Under the pieces are notes generated by a model that did not search any database, was not told the DNA's origin, and saw only the letters and a program-made list of their open reading frames with translations. This document shows positions 8,130-16,663 of a DNA stretch of 64,000 nt, in pieces. Source of the stretch: Eubacteriaceae bacterium Marseille-Q4139 (GTDB lineage: Bacteria > Bacillota > Clostridia > Lachnospirales > Lachnospiraceae); assembly GCA_018223415.1 (NCBI GenBank), contig JAGTTQ010000001.1, positions 552,153-616,152 on the forward strand, in the 5' to 3' direction. A program made the position numbers and the translations under genes. Position 1 is the first letter of the stretch, and each line of letters opens with the position of its first letter.

Positions 8130-9105
8130 ATCAAAGGCCTTTCAGAAAAATATCTTTTTGCTGCTGGTTTTAGCGGCACTTGTTATCATGGCAGGCGCCG
8201 GCTACCTGCTTATGGACTCAAAAATGCATAATCCGAAACTGTTCCGATTTGTACTGAGCCTGCGGCTCCCCACGTTAGCCGTCATGCTGACAGCCGCTTT
8301 TGCCATCGGGGCTGCTTCCATCATTTTTCAGTCCGTCATCAACAACCGGATCGTGACGCCCTGCCTTCTAGGCATGAATTCCATGTACACCCTGGTACAT
8401 ACGGCGGTGGTGTTCTTTGCAGGCTCCGGCAGCCTCTTAGTGACAAACAGCAATCTGTCCTTCGCCGTCGACTTACTCATCATGGCCGTCACAGCCACCT
8501 TTATTTACGGGTATCTGTTCCGGAAAACCAACCACAACGTGCTGTATGTCCTGTTAATCGGTACGGTTCTGTCCTCCTTCTTCGGGAGCATCCAGTCCAC
8601 GCTCGTGCGGATCATGGATCCCAACGAATACGACTCGCTTCTTGTATCGCTGGTGGCCGATTTCAACAATGTAAACGCCGAAGTCATTGGCTTTGCCGTT
8701 GTCCTTTTAGGCGGTCTTGCATTTTTCCTGCGAAAAGACCTGGCGCTTTTGGACGTCATCACCCTCGGAAAGGATCAGGCCATCAACCTCGGCGTCGATT
8801 ATGACAGGACGATCCGCCGGCTTCTGTTAGGCGTGGTGCTCTGTATCGCCGTTGCCACGGCCATGGTGGGGCCCGTGTCGTTCCTCGGCCTGATTATCGC
8901 AAATCTGGCCCGCCAGAGCCTCAATACCTACCGGCACGGCCTCTTAATCGTCGGCTCTGCTCTCATGGGGATGTTAGCCATCATCGCCGGCCAGCTTGTG
9001 ATGGAGCATGTCTTCTCCTTTGCCGTCCCCATCAGCACCTTTATCACCATCGGCGGCGGCATTTACTTTTTATACCTGCTGCTCTTTAAGAAGGGAGGAA
9101 ATTAA
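8122..9105 (+). CDS. Iron-siderophore ABC transporter permease 2 (FecCD family, YclO/CeuC-like)
   Basis: 327 residues, multi-pass FecCD permease; LRLPTLAVMLTAAFAIGAASIIFQ near residue 45-70 and GPVSFLGLIIANLARQ near 250 are the family landmarks. The start is set at GTG 8122, 8 nt inside the end of the first permease gene, because GGAGGGAGG lies directly upstream. An ATG at 8074 would add a non-homologous 16-residue tail. The overlap implies translational coupling, which fits a 1:1 heterodimer. Confidence 0.92.
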   Translation: MVRSKAFQKNIFLLLVLAALVIMAGAGYLLMDSKMHNPKLFRFVLSLRLPTLAVMLTAAFAIGAASIIFQSVINNRIVTPCLLGMNSMYTLVHTAVVFFAGSGSLLVTNSNLSFAVDLLIMAVTATFIYGYLFRKTNHNVLYVLLIGTVLSSFFGSIQSTLVRIMDPNEYDSLLVSLVADFNNVNAEVIGFAVVLLGGLAFFLRKDLALLDVITLGKDQAINLGVDYDRTIRRLLLGVVLCIAVATAMVGPVSFLGLIIANLARQSLNTYRHGLLIVGSALMGMLAIIAGQLVMEHVFSFAVPISTFITIGGGIYFLYLLLFKKGGN

Positions 9106-9109
9106 ACTT

Positions 9110-9862
9110 TTGAACGTCCTGGATCTGATAAAAAAATATGATGGAAAGACCGTCGTAGATTCCGTCAGCTTTGAAATTCCCAAAGGCAAGGTACTCTCTT
9201 TAATCGGCCCCAACGGGGCGGGAAAGTCCACGGTCATGGGGATGATCTCCCGCCTGATCGCAAAGGATGCCGGCGTCATCTGCTTTGAAGAGAAAGACAT
9301 CTCCAAATGGAAAAGCCGCGACCTGGCAAAAAAGCTGGCAATTTTAACGCAGCACAACAATGTGCAGATGAAGCTGACCGTGCGCGAGCTGGTGGCTTTC
9401 GGCCGCTTCCCCTATTCCGGAAGCCGCCTGACAAAGGAAGACGAGGCCATGATCGATCAGGCAATTTCTTATATGGAGCTGGAGGAGTTTGAAAACCGCT
9501 TCATCGACGAGCTCTCCGGCGGCCAGAGGCAGCGCGCTTACATTGCCATGGTTATCGCACAGGATACGGAATATGTGCTCCTTGACGAGCCCACCAACAA
9601 CCTGGACATTTATCACGCCTCCAGGATGATGCGGACGGTGAGGAAGCTCTGCGACGAGCTTGGAAAAACCGTCATCCTGGTGCTCCATGAAATCAATTAC
9701 GCCGCCTTTTACTCCGACTATATCTGCGCCTTTGCCGACGGGAAAATTAAAAAATTCGGAACGGTGGACCAGGTTGTTACCAGGGAAAACCTTTCTGAAA
9801 TATATAAGGTTGATTTCGAGATTATCCGAGTCAACGAAAAACCACTGTCCATCTATTATTAA
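9110..9862 (+). CDS. Iron-siderophore ABC transporter ATPase (YclP/CeuD-like)
   Basis: 250 residues. Walker A GPNGAGKST (about residue 34), Q-loop in LTQHNNVQMKLTVRELVAFG, signature LSGGQRQR, Walker B YVLLDEPTNNLD, and H-loop VLHEIN are all intact. TTG 9110 is chosen as start: GGGAGG (9093-9098) is 11 nt upstream and the product then begins at the ABC fold. A start at 9008 would lie inside the permease gene. It drives import through the two preceding permeases. Confidence 0.93.
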   Translation: MNVLDLIKKYDGKTVVDSVSFEIPKGKVLSLIGPNGAGKSTVMGMISRLIAKDAGVICFEEKDISKWKSRDLAKKLAILTQHNNVQMKLTVRELVAFGRFPYSGSRLTKEDEAMIDQAISYMELEEFENRFIDELSGGQRQRAYIAMVIAQDTEYVLLDEPTNNLDIYHASRMMRTVRKLCDELGKTVILVLHEINYAAFYSDYICAFADGKIKKFGTVDQVVTRENLSEIYKVDFEIIRVNEKPLSIYY

Positions 9863-9880
9863 CAACACAAGGAGGAGTTT

Positions 9881-10957
9881 ATGAAAAAACATGGACTTGC
9901 ACTGGCCCTGACCTGCATGGCGGCGCTCGCGCTTGCCGGGTGCGGCACTGCGAAAAGCACAGAAACCACGGCAGCCTCTTCTTCGGCTGCCGAAACAACA
10001 AAAGACATGTCTTCTTCTGCTTCAGAGGAAACCGGTTCTAAACAAGCCGCCTCAGAAAGCCTGGCGGATGCCCCGGAATCCGTCACCATCCAGTCCTATA
10101 ACGGAGAACGCGAGCTTGTGGAGCTGGAGATCCCTTATGACCCGCAGCGCATTGCCATCCTAGACATGGCGTCCTTAGACATCCTCGATGCGCTCGGTCT
10201 CGGAGACCGCGTTGTCGGAAGCGCCTCCACCACCATTGACTATCTGCTGGACTATGTCCCCTCCGATGAAAATGGAATCGCCAATCTGGGAACCATCAAG
10301 AATGCCGACCTCGTGGAGGTAGCTGCCTGCGAGCCTGACGTCATCTTCATCGGAGGCCGCTTAAACAGCGTCTACAACGATCTGGCAGCCATTGCGCCTG
10401 TCGTCTATCTCTCCACGGATTCCGAACTTGGTGTCGTTCAGAGCACTGCGGCCAATGCCAGAACGATTGCCTCCCTCTTTGGAAAGGAAGCGGAGATTGA
10501 TGCCATGACCTCCGGCTTTGATGCCAGAATTGCTGCAATAAAAGAGGAGTTTGGCGGAAAAAGCACCGTCGTCGGCATGTATTCCGGCTCCAATTTCAAT
10601 GTCCTGGGCAATGATGGCCGCTGCTCCCTCATCGGCAGGGAACTTGGTTTTCAGAACCTGGGCGTAGATGCCGGTGAGGTCACCTCGACCCACGGAAACG
10701 AAGCTTCCTGGGAGACCCTTGTCTCTTTAAATCCCGGGTACATGTTCGTCCTGGACCGCAACACTGCCATCAGCAGCACGGAAGGCAATCCCGCCGTACA
10801 GGAGGCCATTGAAAACGACCTGATTAAAGAGCTGGACGTCTATAAAAACGGGAACATCGTCTACCTCGCACATCCCAACGTCTGGTACACAGCCGAAGGC
10901 GGCATCCAGGCACTCGACGTCATGATTTCCGACATCGAGACAGCCCTGGCTGATTAA
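9881..10957 (+). CDS. Iron-siderophore substrate-binding lipoprotein (YclQ/CeuE-like)
   Basis: 358 residues. Signal peptide with lipobox LAGC (Cys about residue 22), then a Ser/Thr/Ala/Glu spacer and a class III periplasmic-binding-protein fold: RIAILDMASLDILDALGLGDRVVG, EPDVIFIGGR near 150, and a NPGYMFVLDRN segment near 285. Anchored outside the membrane, it delivers ferric siderophore to the permeases; the CeuE/YclQ relatives bind catecholate siderophores. No siderophore biosynthesis genes are present, so the ligand is probably scavenged. Confidence 0.92.
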   Translation: MKKHGLALALTCMAALALAGCGTAKSTETTAASSSAAETTKDMSSSASEETGSKQAASESLADAPESVTIQSYNGERELVELEIPYDPQRIAILDMASLDILDALGLGDRVVGSASTTIDYLLDYVPSDENGIANLGTIKNADLVEVAACEPDVIFIGGRLNSVYNDLAAIAPVVYLSTDSELGVVQSTAANARTIASLFGKEAEIDAMTSGFDARIAAIKEEFGGKSTVVGMYSGSNFNVLGNDGRCSLIGRELGFQNLGVDAGEVTSTHGNEASWETLVSLNPGYMFVLDRNTAISSTEGNPAVQEAIENDLIKELDVYKNGNIVYLAHPNVWYTAEGGIQALDVMISDIETALAD

Positions 10958-10968
10958 ATCAATCATTT

Positions 10969-11006
10969 AAAAAAGCAGGGAGCCGCCGCGGACTTCCTGC
11001 TTTTTT
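10969..11006. terminator. Bidirectional terminator between importer operon and holA
   Basis: Stem AAAAAAGCAGG / CCTGCTTTTTT (10969-10979 with 10996-11006) with a GC-rich loop. It has A and T tracts on both sides and so can serve both convergent operons. Confidence 0.85.
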
Positions 11007-11010
11007 CTTC

Positions 11011-11985
11011 CTATCTGTACTTCCCCGCAATCAAAAGCTCCACCGCAAGCCGGTCGGAAAGCTTTCCCGTCTTCACCGCCTCCTCCGATTCCACACAGAG
11101 CGTCACATAAGACAAAATCTGCTCCCTTGTAAAGGCACGCGCCTGAGCCGTAAGCCTCCCGACGGCAAAAGGCGGAACCTTGAGCTTCGACGCGATGGTG
11201 CCCTTGTCGGCTCCCTGGCCCGTCAGTTCCTTTACCTGGAGAAGCTGGTTGAACTGCCTGGCAATTAAGAACAGGATCCGCATCGGCGGCTCCTTTAAGG
11301 TGAGCAGGTCTTCGTACAGATCCATGGCCTTTTTCGTGTTCCCTGACACGATGGCCGCCACCATATCAAAAATCCGGTTGGACACATGGACCGTCCCGAC
11401 GGCATCCACGTCCTCCTTCGTAATCACCTCGCGCCCCATGGTATAGCAGATCAGCTTCTCCAGCTCCATGCGGATATTTTCCATGTCATCGCCGGTTCGC
11501 CCAAGGAAATACTCCATCACCGGCCGCGTAATCTTCCTTCCGTCTTTGGCCAGGATCCCGACGGCCCATTTCATGAGCTGATCCGTGTTCTGCTTTCCCA
11601 GCTCGGCCGCATAACCGGTTTCCTTTACCTTCTTAAAAAGCCGGTTCCGCTTGTCCACCTCGCTCTCGCAGAAAACCATGCAGGTGGTATCCGGGATCTG
11701 CGGCAGATACTCCACCAGCTCCTCGGGCGCGCTCTTAAAAAAGCCGCTGCCGTCGATGAGAATCAGACGGCGGTCGGCAAAAAAAGGCATGGTATCCGCC
11801 AGGCTTATAATCTCATGGACATCCGGTGATTTCCCCTCAAAATAATTGAAATTCATGGTGTCTTCGCCGGCGATGGCTTCCTTCAGCCGTTTTTTATAGC
11901 TGCTCACAAGAAACGGCTCGTCGCCGTAAAGGAGATAGACCCGCTTAAATTCCTTCGTTTTGATGTCCTGGTTCAATGTCTGCAT
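11011..11985 (-). CDS. holA: DNA polymerase III subunit delta (clamp loader)
   Basis: 324 residues. VYLLYGDEPFLVSSYKKRL near the N-terminus is the HolA signature; AAA+-like domains follow, with the C-terminal collar containing LLAGK-like 'VELLIAGKYR'. It opens the beta clamp during loading. Start at 11985 has AGGAGGCGG 5 nt upstream and lies inside the 3' end of the Rrf2 gene (13-nt overlap), so translation is coupled. Placing a replication protein at the end of a redox operon probably reflects genome history rather than function. Confidence 0.93.
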   Translation of the reverse strand: MQTLNQDIKTKEFKRVYLLYGDEPFLVSSYKKRLKEAIAGEDTMNFNYFEGKSPDVHEIISLADTMPFFADRRLILIDGSGFFKSAPEELVEYLPQIPDTTCMVFCESEVDKRNRLFKKVKETGYAAELGKQNTDQLMKWAVGILAKDGRKITRPVMEYFLGRTGDDMENIRMELEKLICYTMGREVITKEDVDAVGTVHVSNRIFDMVAAIVSGNTKKAMDLYEDLLTLKEPPMRILFLIARQFNQLLQVKELTGQGADKGTIASKLKVPPFAVGRLTAQARAFTREQILSYVTLCVESEEAVKTGKLSDRLAVELLIAGKYR

Positions 11986-12386
11986 GAATCCGCCTCCTCT
12001 CCGGAACAAACCAGATTCCCAACCTGGGCGATAGTCACTCCCTCCAGGTATTCCCGGCAGCGCTGATCCATGGAACAGCAGAGCTCCTCCATGACGCCTG
12101 CCATCCGGCTGTTCTCCTTTCTGCGTGTCACGGAGACAAACGTGACACCAAGGGCGTCTGCCACCATTTTAAGATCCACCGCCTCGGCATCAAGACAGAA
12201 CATATAGCCGCCGTCACTTCCTTCCTTTGTCTCCACGAGCCCTGCCCGTTTGAGGCCGGCCAGGATTTTCCGCACCCTGGCCGGATTCGTGCCGACGCGC
12301 TCCGCGATCTCCTCGCTGGAATGGACGCCCTTTTTGCGGCTCAAAAAGACCGCCGCATGGACGCCGACTGCAAACTCCCCCGTCAT
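11973..12386 (-). CDS. Rrf2-family transcriptional regulator
   Basis: 137 residues with an N-terminal winged helix: GEFAVGVHAAVFLSRK, HSSEEIAERVGTNPARVRKIL, GSDGGYMF. Cysteines at about 102-103 (LCC) and 109 (QRC) sit where IscR/NsrR-type members place Fe-S ligands, but the spacing is not the classic triad. The gene begins 3 nt after the CcdA-TlpA-rhodanese gene with an AAGGGGG site, so it is the second gene of that operon. A palindrome at the operon promoter (14221-14239) makes autoregulation likely. Confidence 0.9.
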   Translation of the reverse strand: MTGEFAVGVHAAVFLSRKKGVHSSEEIAERVGTNPARVRKILAGLKRAGLVETKEGSDGGYMFCLDAEAVDLKMVADALGVTFVSVTRRKENSRMAGVMEELCCSMDQRCREYLEGVTIAQVGNLVCSGEEADSCRH

Positions 12387-12389
12387 TTC

Positions 12390-14192
12390 CTATTCCCCCT
12401 TCACGATCTCATAGGGCCAGTCTGTGATGCCCCCAAAATCGTACACATTCGTATATCCAAGCTCCAGAAGCTTTTCTGCCGCCTGGCGGCTCCTGTTCCC
12501 GCTCCGGCAATAGACCAGGATCAGCGCTTCCGGATCAGGAAGTGCCTCCGGCCGTTCCTCCCCGATGGACTCATTTGGGACAAGGACGGCGCCAGGGATG
12601 TGCCCCTCCTCATATTCCTCGGCCGTGCGGACGTCAGCCACCGTGGCCGCGCCGCCGTCCATGATCTGCTTTGCCATTTCAGCCGTTATTTTTTGATAGG
12701 ATGTCTCTTCCCCGTACATGCTTTCTTCCTCCGTCACAGTTTCTCCGGCCGGCGGCTCCTGTTCCCGCCGTCCCTCCACGGTCTGACGGATGATGCTCTC
12801 CATCAGATCCTTATTTAACTGCCCGGCGGCATAGCCGAACACGTTGCCGTCCGCGTCAATCATGAAGGTTGTCGGGTAAGAAAAGACGCCGTACTGCCAG
12901 AACATTTCCCCGCCGTGATCCATCACGATGGGATACGTGTAGCCGTTTTCCTCAAGGAAGCTTTTGATCCCTTCCTCAGACTGCTCATTGCCGTAATCCG
13001 GCGCCGCAATGCCCAGGATCACCACCGAGTCATCCCCGGCCGCCTGATACTCCTCATAAATTTCCTGGATATCCGGCATTTCGTTTCGGCACGGCGGGCA
13101 CCAGGTGGCCCAGAAGTTGAGGAAAACTGTCTTTCCCTTATAGTCTGACAGGGTATGCTCTGTTCCATACTGATCCTTTAAGGTAAAATCAATGGCCGGA
13201 AGCGCATCGGGAGCGCCGTCCCCTGCGTTTTCATCCTCTCCGGCGCCAGGCTGGCTCCCGTTTCCGGCACTGCCGGAATCCCCGGTTCCAGGCGCATCTT
13301 CATGATCCGCCGCGGCGTCCTCTTCCGGCGCACGCCCGGCACCCGTCCCGCCGGCGTCTCCTGCCGCCGGGCTCTGGCTTTCCGGCGCATTTTCGCCCTC
13401 TCCGGCTGCATCCCCGGAGGCATCCTGCTGAACGCTTCCTGTGCGTTCCGTCCCTGTCTCAGAAATCACAGACAGGTAGCCTGTCACGTCGTTCATCTTG
13501 CCCGTAAACATCAAAACGCCCATGACAATCATCAACACGGCACCGGCCTTTCCCGTGTACCGCACCACGTCTCCATGGCGCTTAAAAAATTCCAGAAGGG
13601 ACGTGGTAAAGAATCCCACGGCCAGAAACGGCAGGACGAAACCGGCCGTATAGACGCCGATTAAAAGAAAACCGGCCGTCTTCGTCGCCGCCGACGCCGC
13701 CATCAAAAGAACGCTGGCAAGGGCCGGCCCCACACAGGGCGTCCAGGCAAAGCTGAAGGTAAAGCCCATGAGAAGAGCCGTAAGCGGCGACATGGCCAGC
13801 ACATTGAGCCGGAACGGCAGGCGCCTCTCCGTCCCAAGCACCTTCGACTCCCCGAAAAGGCCAAGCTGGTACAGGCCGAACAGCACGACTAAAATCCCGC
13901 CGACCCTGGCAAACATCATCTGATTACTCTTAAAAAACCGTCCTGCGGCAGAAACACCGAGGCCGAGGACAAAAAAGGCAAAGCTTACCCCAAGGACAAA
14001 AAAGACTGTGTGGAGAAGCACCTTTTTCCTGTCGTAATAGAATCTCCCGTCTTCCCCGCGCTTTCCCGTCCCGCCCGACAGATAGCCGATATAGAGGGGG
14101 AGAAGCGGAAGGACGCAGGGCGAGAAAAAGCTCAAAAGCCCCTGCAAAAAAACGGTAACGGCAGGGACACTGACATCAACTGTAAAACCCAT
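12390..14192 (-). CDS. CcdA-TlpA-rhodanese triple fusion, extracytoplasmic thiol-redox protein
   Basis: 600 residues with three modules. (1) CcdA/DsbD-beta membrane domain, residues 1-250, about six helices, with its redox pair in FFSPCVLP (Cys26) and WTPCVGP (Cys153). (2) After a Gly/Ala/Glu/Asp-rich linker, a TlpA/ResA thioredoxin domain with WCPPC near residue 362. (3) A C-terminal rhodanese domain with the loop YCRSGNRS (Cys about 560). CcdA carries electrons from cytosolic thioredoxin across the membrane to TlpA-like reductants. The rhodanese would then handle sulfane sulfur or persulfide outside the cell. Start at 14192 follows AAAGGA; an upstream in-frame extension lacks a site. Confidence 0.93.
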   Translation of the reverse strand: MGFTVDVSVPAVTVFLQGLLSFFSPCVLPLLPLYIGYLSGGTGKRGEDGRFYYDRKKVLLHTVFFVLGVSFAFFVLGLGVSAAGRFFKSNQMMFARVGGILVVLFGLYQLGLFGESKVLGTERRLPFRLNVLAMSPLTALLMGFTFSFAWTPCVGPALASVLLMAASAATKTAGFLLIGVYTAGFVLPFLAVGFFTTSLLEFFKRHGDVVRYTGKAGAVLMIVMGVLMFTGKMNDVTGYLSVISETGTERTGSVQQDASGDAAGEGENAPESQSPAAGDAGGTGAGRAPEEDAAADHEDAPGTGDSGSAGNGSQPGAGEDENAGDGAPDALPAIDFTLKDQYGTEHTLSDYKGKTVFLNFWATWCPPCRNEMPDIQEIYEEYQAAGDDSVVILGIAAPDYGNEQSEEGIKSFLEENGYTYPIVMDHGGEMFWQYGVFSYPTTFMIDADGNVFGYAAGQLNKDLMESIIRQTVEGRREQEPPAGETVTEEESMYGEETSYQKITAEMAKQIMDGGAATVADVRTAEEYEEGHIPGAVLVPNESIGEERPEALPDPEALILVYCRSGNRSRQAAEKLLELGYTNVYDFGGITDWPYEIVKGE

Positions 14193-14220
14193 ATGTTCAT
14201 CCTTTCTGTAACTTTTTTTA

Positions 14221-14239
14221 TTACAGTTTACCTCTGTAA
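14221..14239. promoter_or_regulatory. Candidate Rrf2 operator (TTACAG-N7-CTGTAA)
   Basis: Perfect 6-bp inverted repeat overlapping the predicted transcription start of the fusion operon. A second CTGTAA half-site at 14206-14211 extends the array. The operon encodes an Rrf2 regulator, making negative autoregulation the simplest reading (inference). Confidence 0.55.
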
Positions 14240-14267
14240 CAATAACAGAAAAGCCTGCGTTTGTCAA
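14239..14267 (-). promoter_or_regulatory. Sigma-A promoter for the CcdA-TlpA-rhodanese/rrf2/holA operon
   Basis: Minus-strand TTGACA (14267-14262), 17-bp spacer, TATTGT (14244-14239). The -35 box overlaps the last codons of comEC, so the redox operon can fire separately from the upstream comEC operon. Confidence 0.65.
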
Positions 14268-16663
14268 CTGCCGCCCCCAAGAAAGCCACAGACGCGCACT
14301 GCCTCCCCGTCGGTCCAAAAAGTGACGGCACCGCTTTTGGCCGTCTCAAAAATCCGGACGCCATGGGCGAGGAGCCGCTCCTTCACCTCCTTTGCCGGAT
14401 GCCCGTACCGGTTCCCCTCGCCGTAGGAAAACACGGCAAACTCCGGCCGCACAGTTTCAAGAAACGCCTCCCCGGTGGAACTATTCGAGCCGTGATGGCC
14501 TGCTTTTAAAACCGTCACCTGCCCTATCCCGCCGGCCGCCAGGATTTCGTTCTCCCCGTCCGTCTCCAAATCCCCGGTGAGAAGAAGCCGGAACCTTCCA
14601 TACTCCAAAAGAAATACCAGGGATTCGCTGTTTCTGTCCGCGCAGATGGTATCCGGAAACGGATACAGGCATGACACGGCGGCTGTCACTCTCCCGCCGC
14701 CAAGGTTCCCCACGGCGCTCCCCCTCTCGATATACTCCACTTCCGTCCCGGCGGCCTTCGCCTCGGCTTCAATCTCCTCATAAACCTCATCCCCCTGTCC
14801 GGCCTTCGGCATCAGAAGCCTTGCGACAAAAATCCCTTCCTCCGGGTGGGTCAAAAGATACCGGATCCCGTTTATGTGATCCAGATCCCCATGGGTAATC
14901 ACAGCCGTGTCTACCTGCTGCACACCGCGGCTCTTTAAAAACGGCGCCAGGCTGTATTCGCCGACAGACGCGTCCTGGCTGCTCCCGCAGTCCACCAGAA
15001 GGTTCCCGCCTGCCGTCTCAAGGAAAATCCCGTCCCCCTGCCCCACGTCTAAAAATGTCACGGAAAGCCCCGTCTTGGGAAGCGGCGCCAGAGAAAGCAC
15101 GCCGGCGGCGAAAAGCAGGGCTCCGGCCCCACAGGCCGTCCGCTTCTTTCCCTTCTCTACCGGCCGCAGAAGCAAATACCTGCCAAAGACGATGCAGAGG
15201 ACGTAAACGGCAAACTGCCAGCTCTCCGGCCGCCCCGTACAGACAGACGCACAGGGAAGGCGCTCCGCCTGCCGGCAAAGGGCCGCATAAAACCAGAGGA
15301 TCCCGTGGCCGCCGCCAAGAGCCATCACAGCCAGAGGCAGGGAAACAAAGGAAAGTGCCATGGATAAAAGCCCGGAATACAGCACAAGCGCCATGGGCGG
15401 GATCACGAGAAGATTCAGAAAAATCCCGTAAGGCGGGAACGTAAACGAATGCCAGAGAAGGGCCGGCGCCGTGGCGGCCTGCACGGAAAGGCTGATGAGA
15501 AGGGCCTGGAAAAGCCCCTTTGCATGGAATTTCCGGATCATGGGCTGGCCGAGAAAGACGATGCCGCCCACGGCAAGAAACGAAAGCTGGAACCCGGCCT
15601 GGGTCAGAAGATACGGCTCCGAAGCCAGAAGAAGGAAGGCGGCCGCACAAAGCGCCGAAAGGATATCATACGTCCTCCCGGCAAAGGCCGCCCCAAAGGA
15701 GAGGATCAGCATAAACACCGACCGCCAGACTGACGGAGAACCGCCCACCAGGTACCCGTAACACAAAAGCAAAATCCCGGCCCCAAGCCCGGAAAGCCCG
15801 AACCCCAGGCCGCCCTTTTTAAGCACGCCGTAGATCCCGGCCCCGATGACAGCCATATGCAGCCCGCTGATGGCAAGCAGGTGGGAAATCCCGTTCCTCT
15901 GGTAAAGCCCGTAGATCTCATCGGAAAGGCCGGAGCGGTCCCCCAAAAGGGCCGCCTTGAAAATCCCGGCATTCTCCGGCTCCGCCGCCTGATCAATCCG
16001 CTCCGAAAGGACGTTCCGGACATACAAAATAGCTTCCGAAAGCCGCTTCTTTTCTCCGCGGATCACCGGGCTTTCATCTGCAAAAAACTGGAACGCCAGG
16101 CCGTCGGAAAAGCAGGAAAGCCGGTAATCGTACTCTCCTGGATTTCTCATGCCGTCAAAAACCGCCGGCCGGCCGCGGACAGAAACCCACATGCCGAGCC
16201 CCGGTTTCTCCCCAGGCTCCAGATAGCAGAGCACCTTTTCCGGCACACGTGTGCGTTCCGTTTCGTCTCCGATGGCACACCGCTCCAAAACAAGCCGCCA
16301 CCCGCCGCCGGAAGAGACCTCCCGCTTTACCACCCGGCCGGAAAGGATACAGTCCTCCTTTTCGCCCCATTCCTCTGCCATGCGTTCGGCAGACAGGAGC
16401 CGCTCTGTCTTCACCGTCATGAGACCGGCTCCCAGAAACCATCCGGCCGCCGTCAGGCAGAGAACCGAGTATGGAAAGGTTTTCCCCTGCCGGGTTTGTG
16501 CCGCAAAAAAGGCCGGCCCGGCCTGCCGTCTCCTTTGGAACATCCAAAGAAGAGCCAGCCATGCCGCAGCCAGCCAGAATAAACCTTCTTTTTCCTGTAT
16601 CCAAAGGGCCAAAGTCTCTCCAAGTACCAATCCCCCTGTCAGATACAGCAAAGGCCGTTTAAT
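14264..16663 (-). CDS. comEC: ComEC/Rec2 competence DNA-uptake channel
   Basis: 799 residues. Order of parts: an N-terminal membrane and OB-like DUF4131 region (1-200), the Competence membrane domain (about 215-480; GISHLLAISGLHMAVIG and a SVWRSVFM segment), then a metallo-beta-lactamase-like domain (about 510-799) with VGQGDGIFLE, THGDLDHINGI and LKAGHHGSNSST. It forms the inner-membrane channel for transforming DNA; comEA is not in the window. Start: GGAGG is exactly 8 nt before an ATT codon at 16663 that overlaps the upstream stop (ATTAA), and the product would begin (M)KRPLL as ComEC proteins often do. No ATG/GTG fits; a TTG at 16702 has no ribosome site. Confidence 0.93.
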   Translation of the reverse strand: MKRPLLYLTGGLVLGETLALWIQEKEGLFWLAAAWLALLWMFQRRRQAGPAFFAAQTRQGKTFPYSVLCLTAAGWFLGAGLMTVKTERLLSAERMAEEWGEKEDCILSGRVVKREVSSGGGWRLVLERCAIGDETERTRVPEKVLCYLEPGEKPGLGMWVSVRGRPAVFDGMRNPGEYDYRLSCFSDGLAFQFFADESPVIRGEKKRLSEAILYVRNVLSERIDQAAEPENAGIFKAALLGDRSGLSDEIYGLYQRNGISHLLAISGLHMAVIGAGIYGVLKKGGLGFGLSGLGAGILLLCYGYLVGGSPSVWRSVFMLILSFGAAFAGRTYDILSALCAAAFLLLASEPYLLTQAGFQLSFLAVGGIVFLGQPMIRKFHAKGLFQALLISLSVQAATAPALLWHSFTFPPYGIFLNLLVIPPMALVLYSGLLSMALSFVSLPLAVMALGGGHGILWFYAALCRQAERLPCASVCTGRPESWQFAVYVLCIVFGRYLLLRPVEKGKKRTACGAGALLFAAGVLSLAPLPKTGLSVTFLDVGQGDGIFLETAGGNLLVDCGSSQDASVGEYSLAPFLKSRGVQQVDTAVITHGDLDHINGIRYLLTHPEEGIFVARLLMPKAGQGDEVYEEIEAEAKAAGTEVEYIERGSAVGNLGGGRVTAAVSCLYPFPDTICADRNSESLVFLLEYGRFRLLLTGDLETDGENEILAAGGIGQVTVLKAGHHGSNSSTGEAFLETVRPEFAVFSYGEGNRYGHPAKEVKERLLAHGVRIFETAKSGAVTFWTDGEAVRVCGFLGGGS

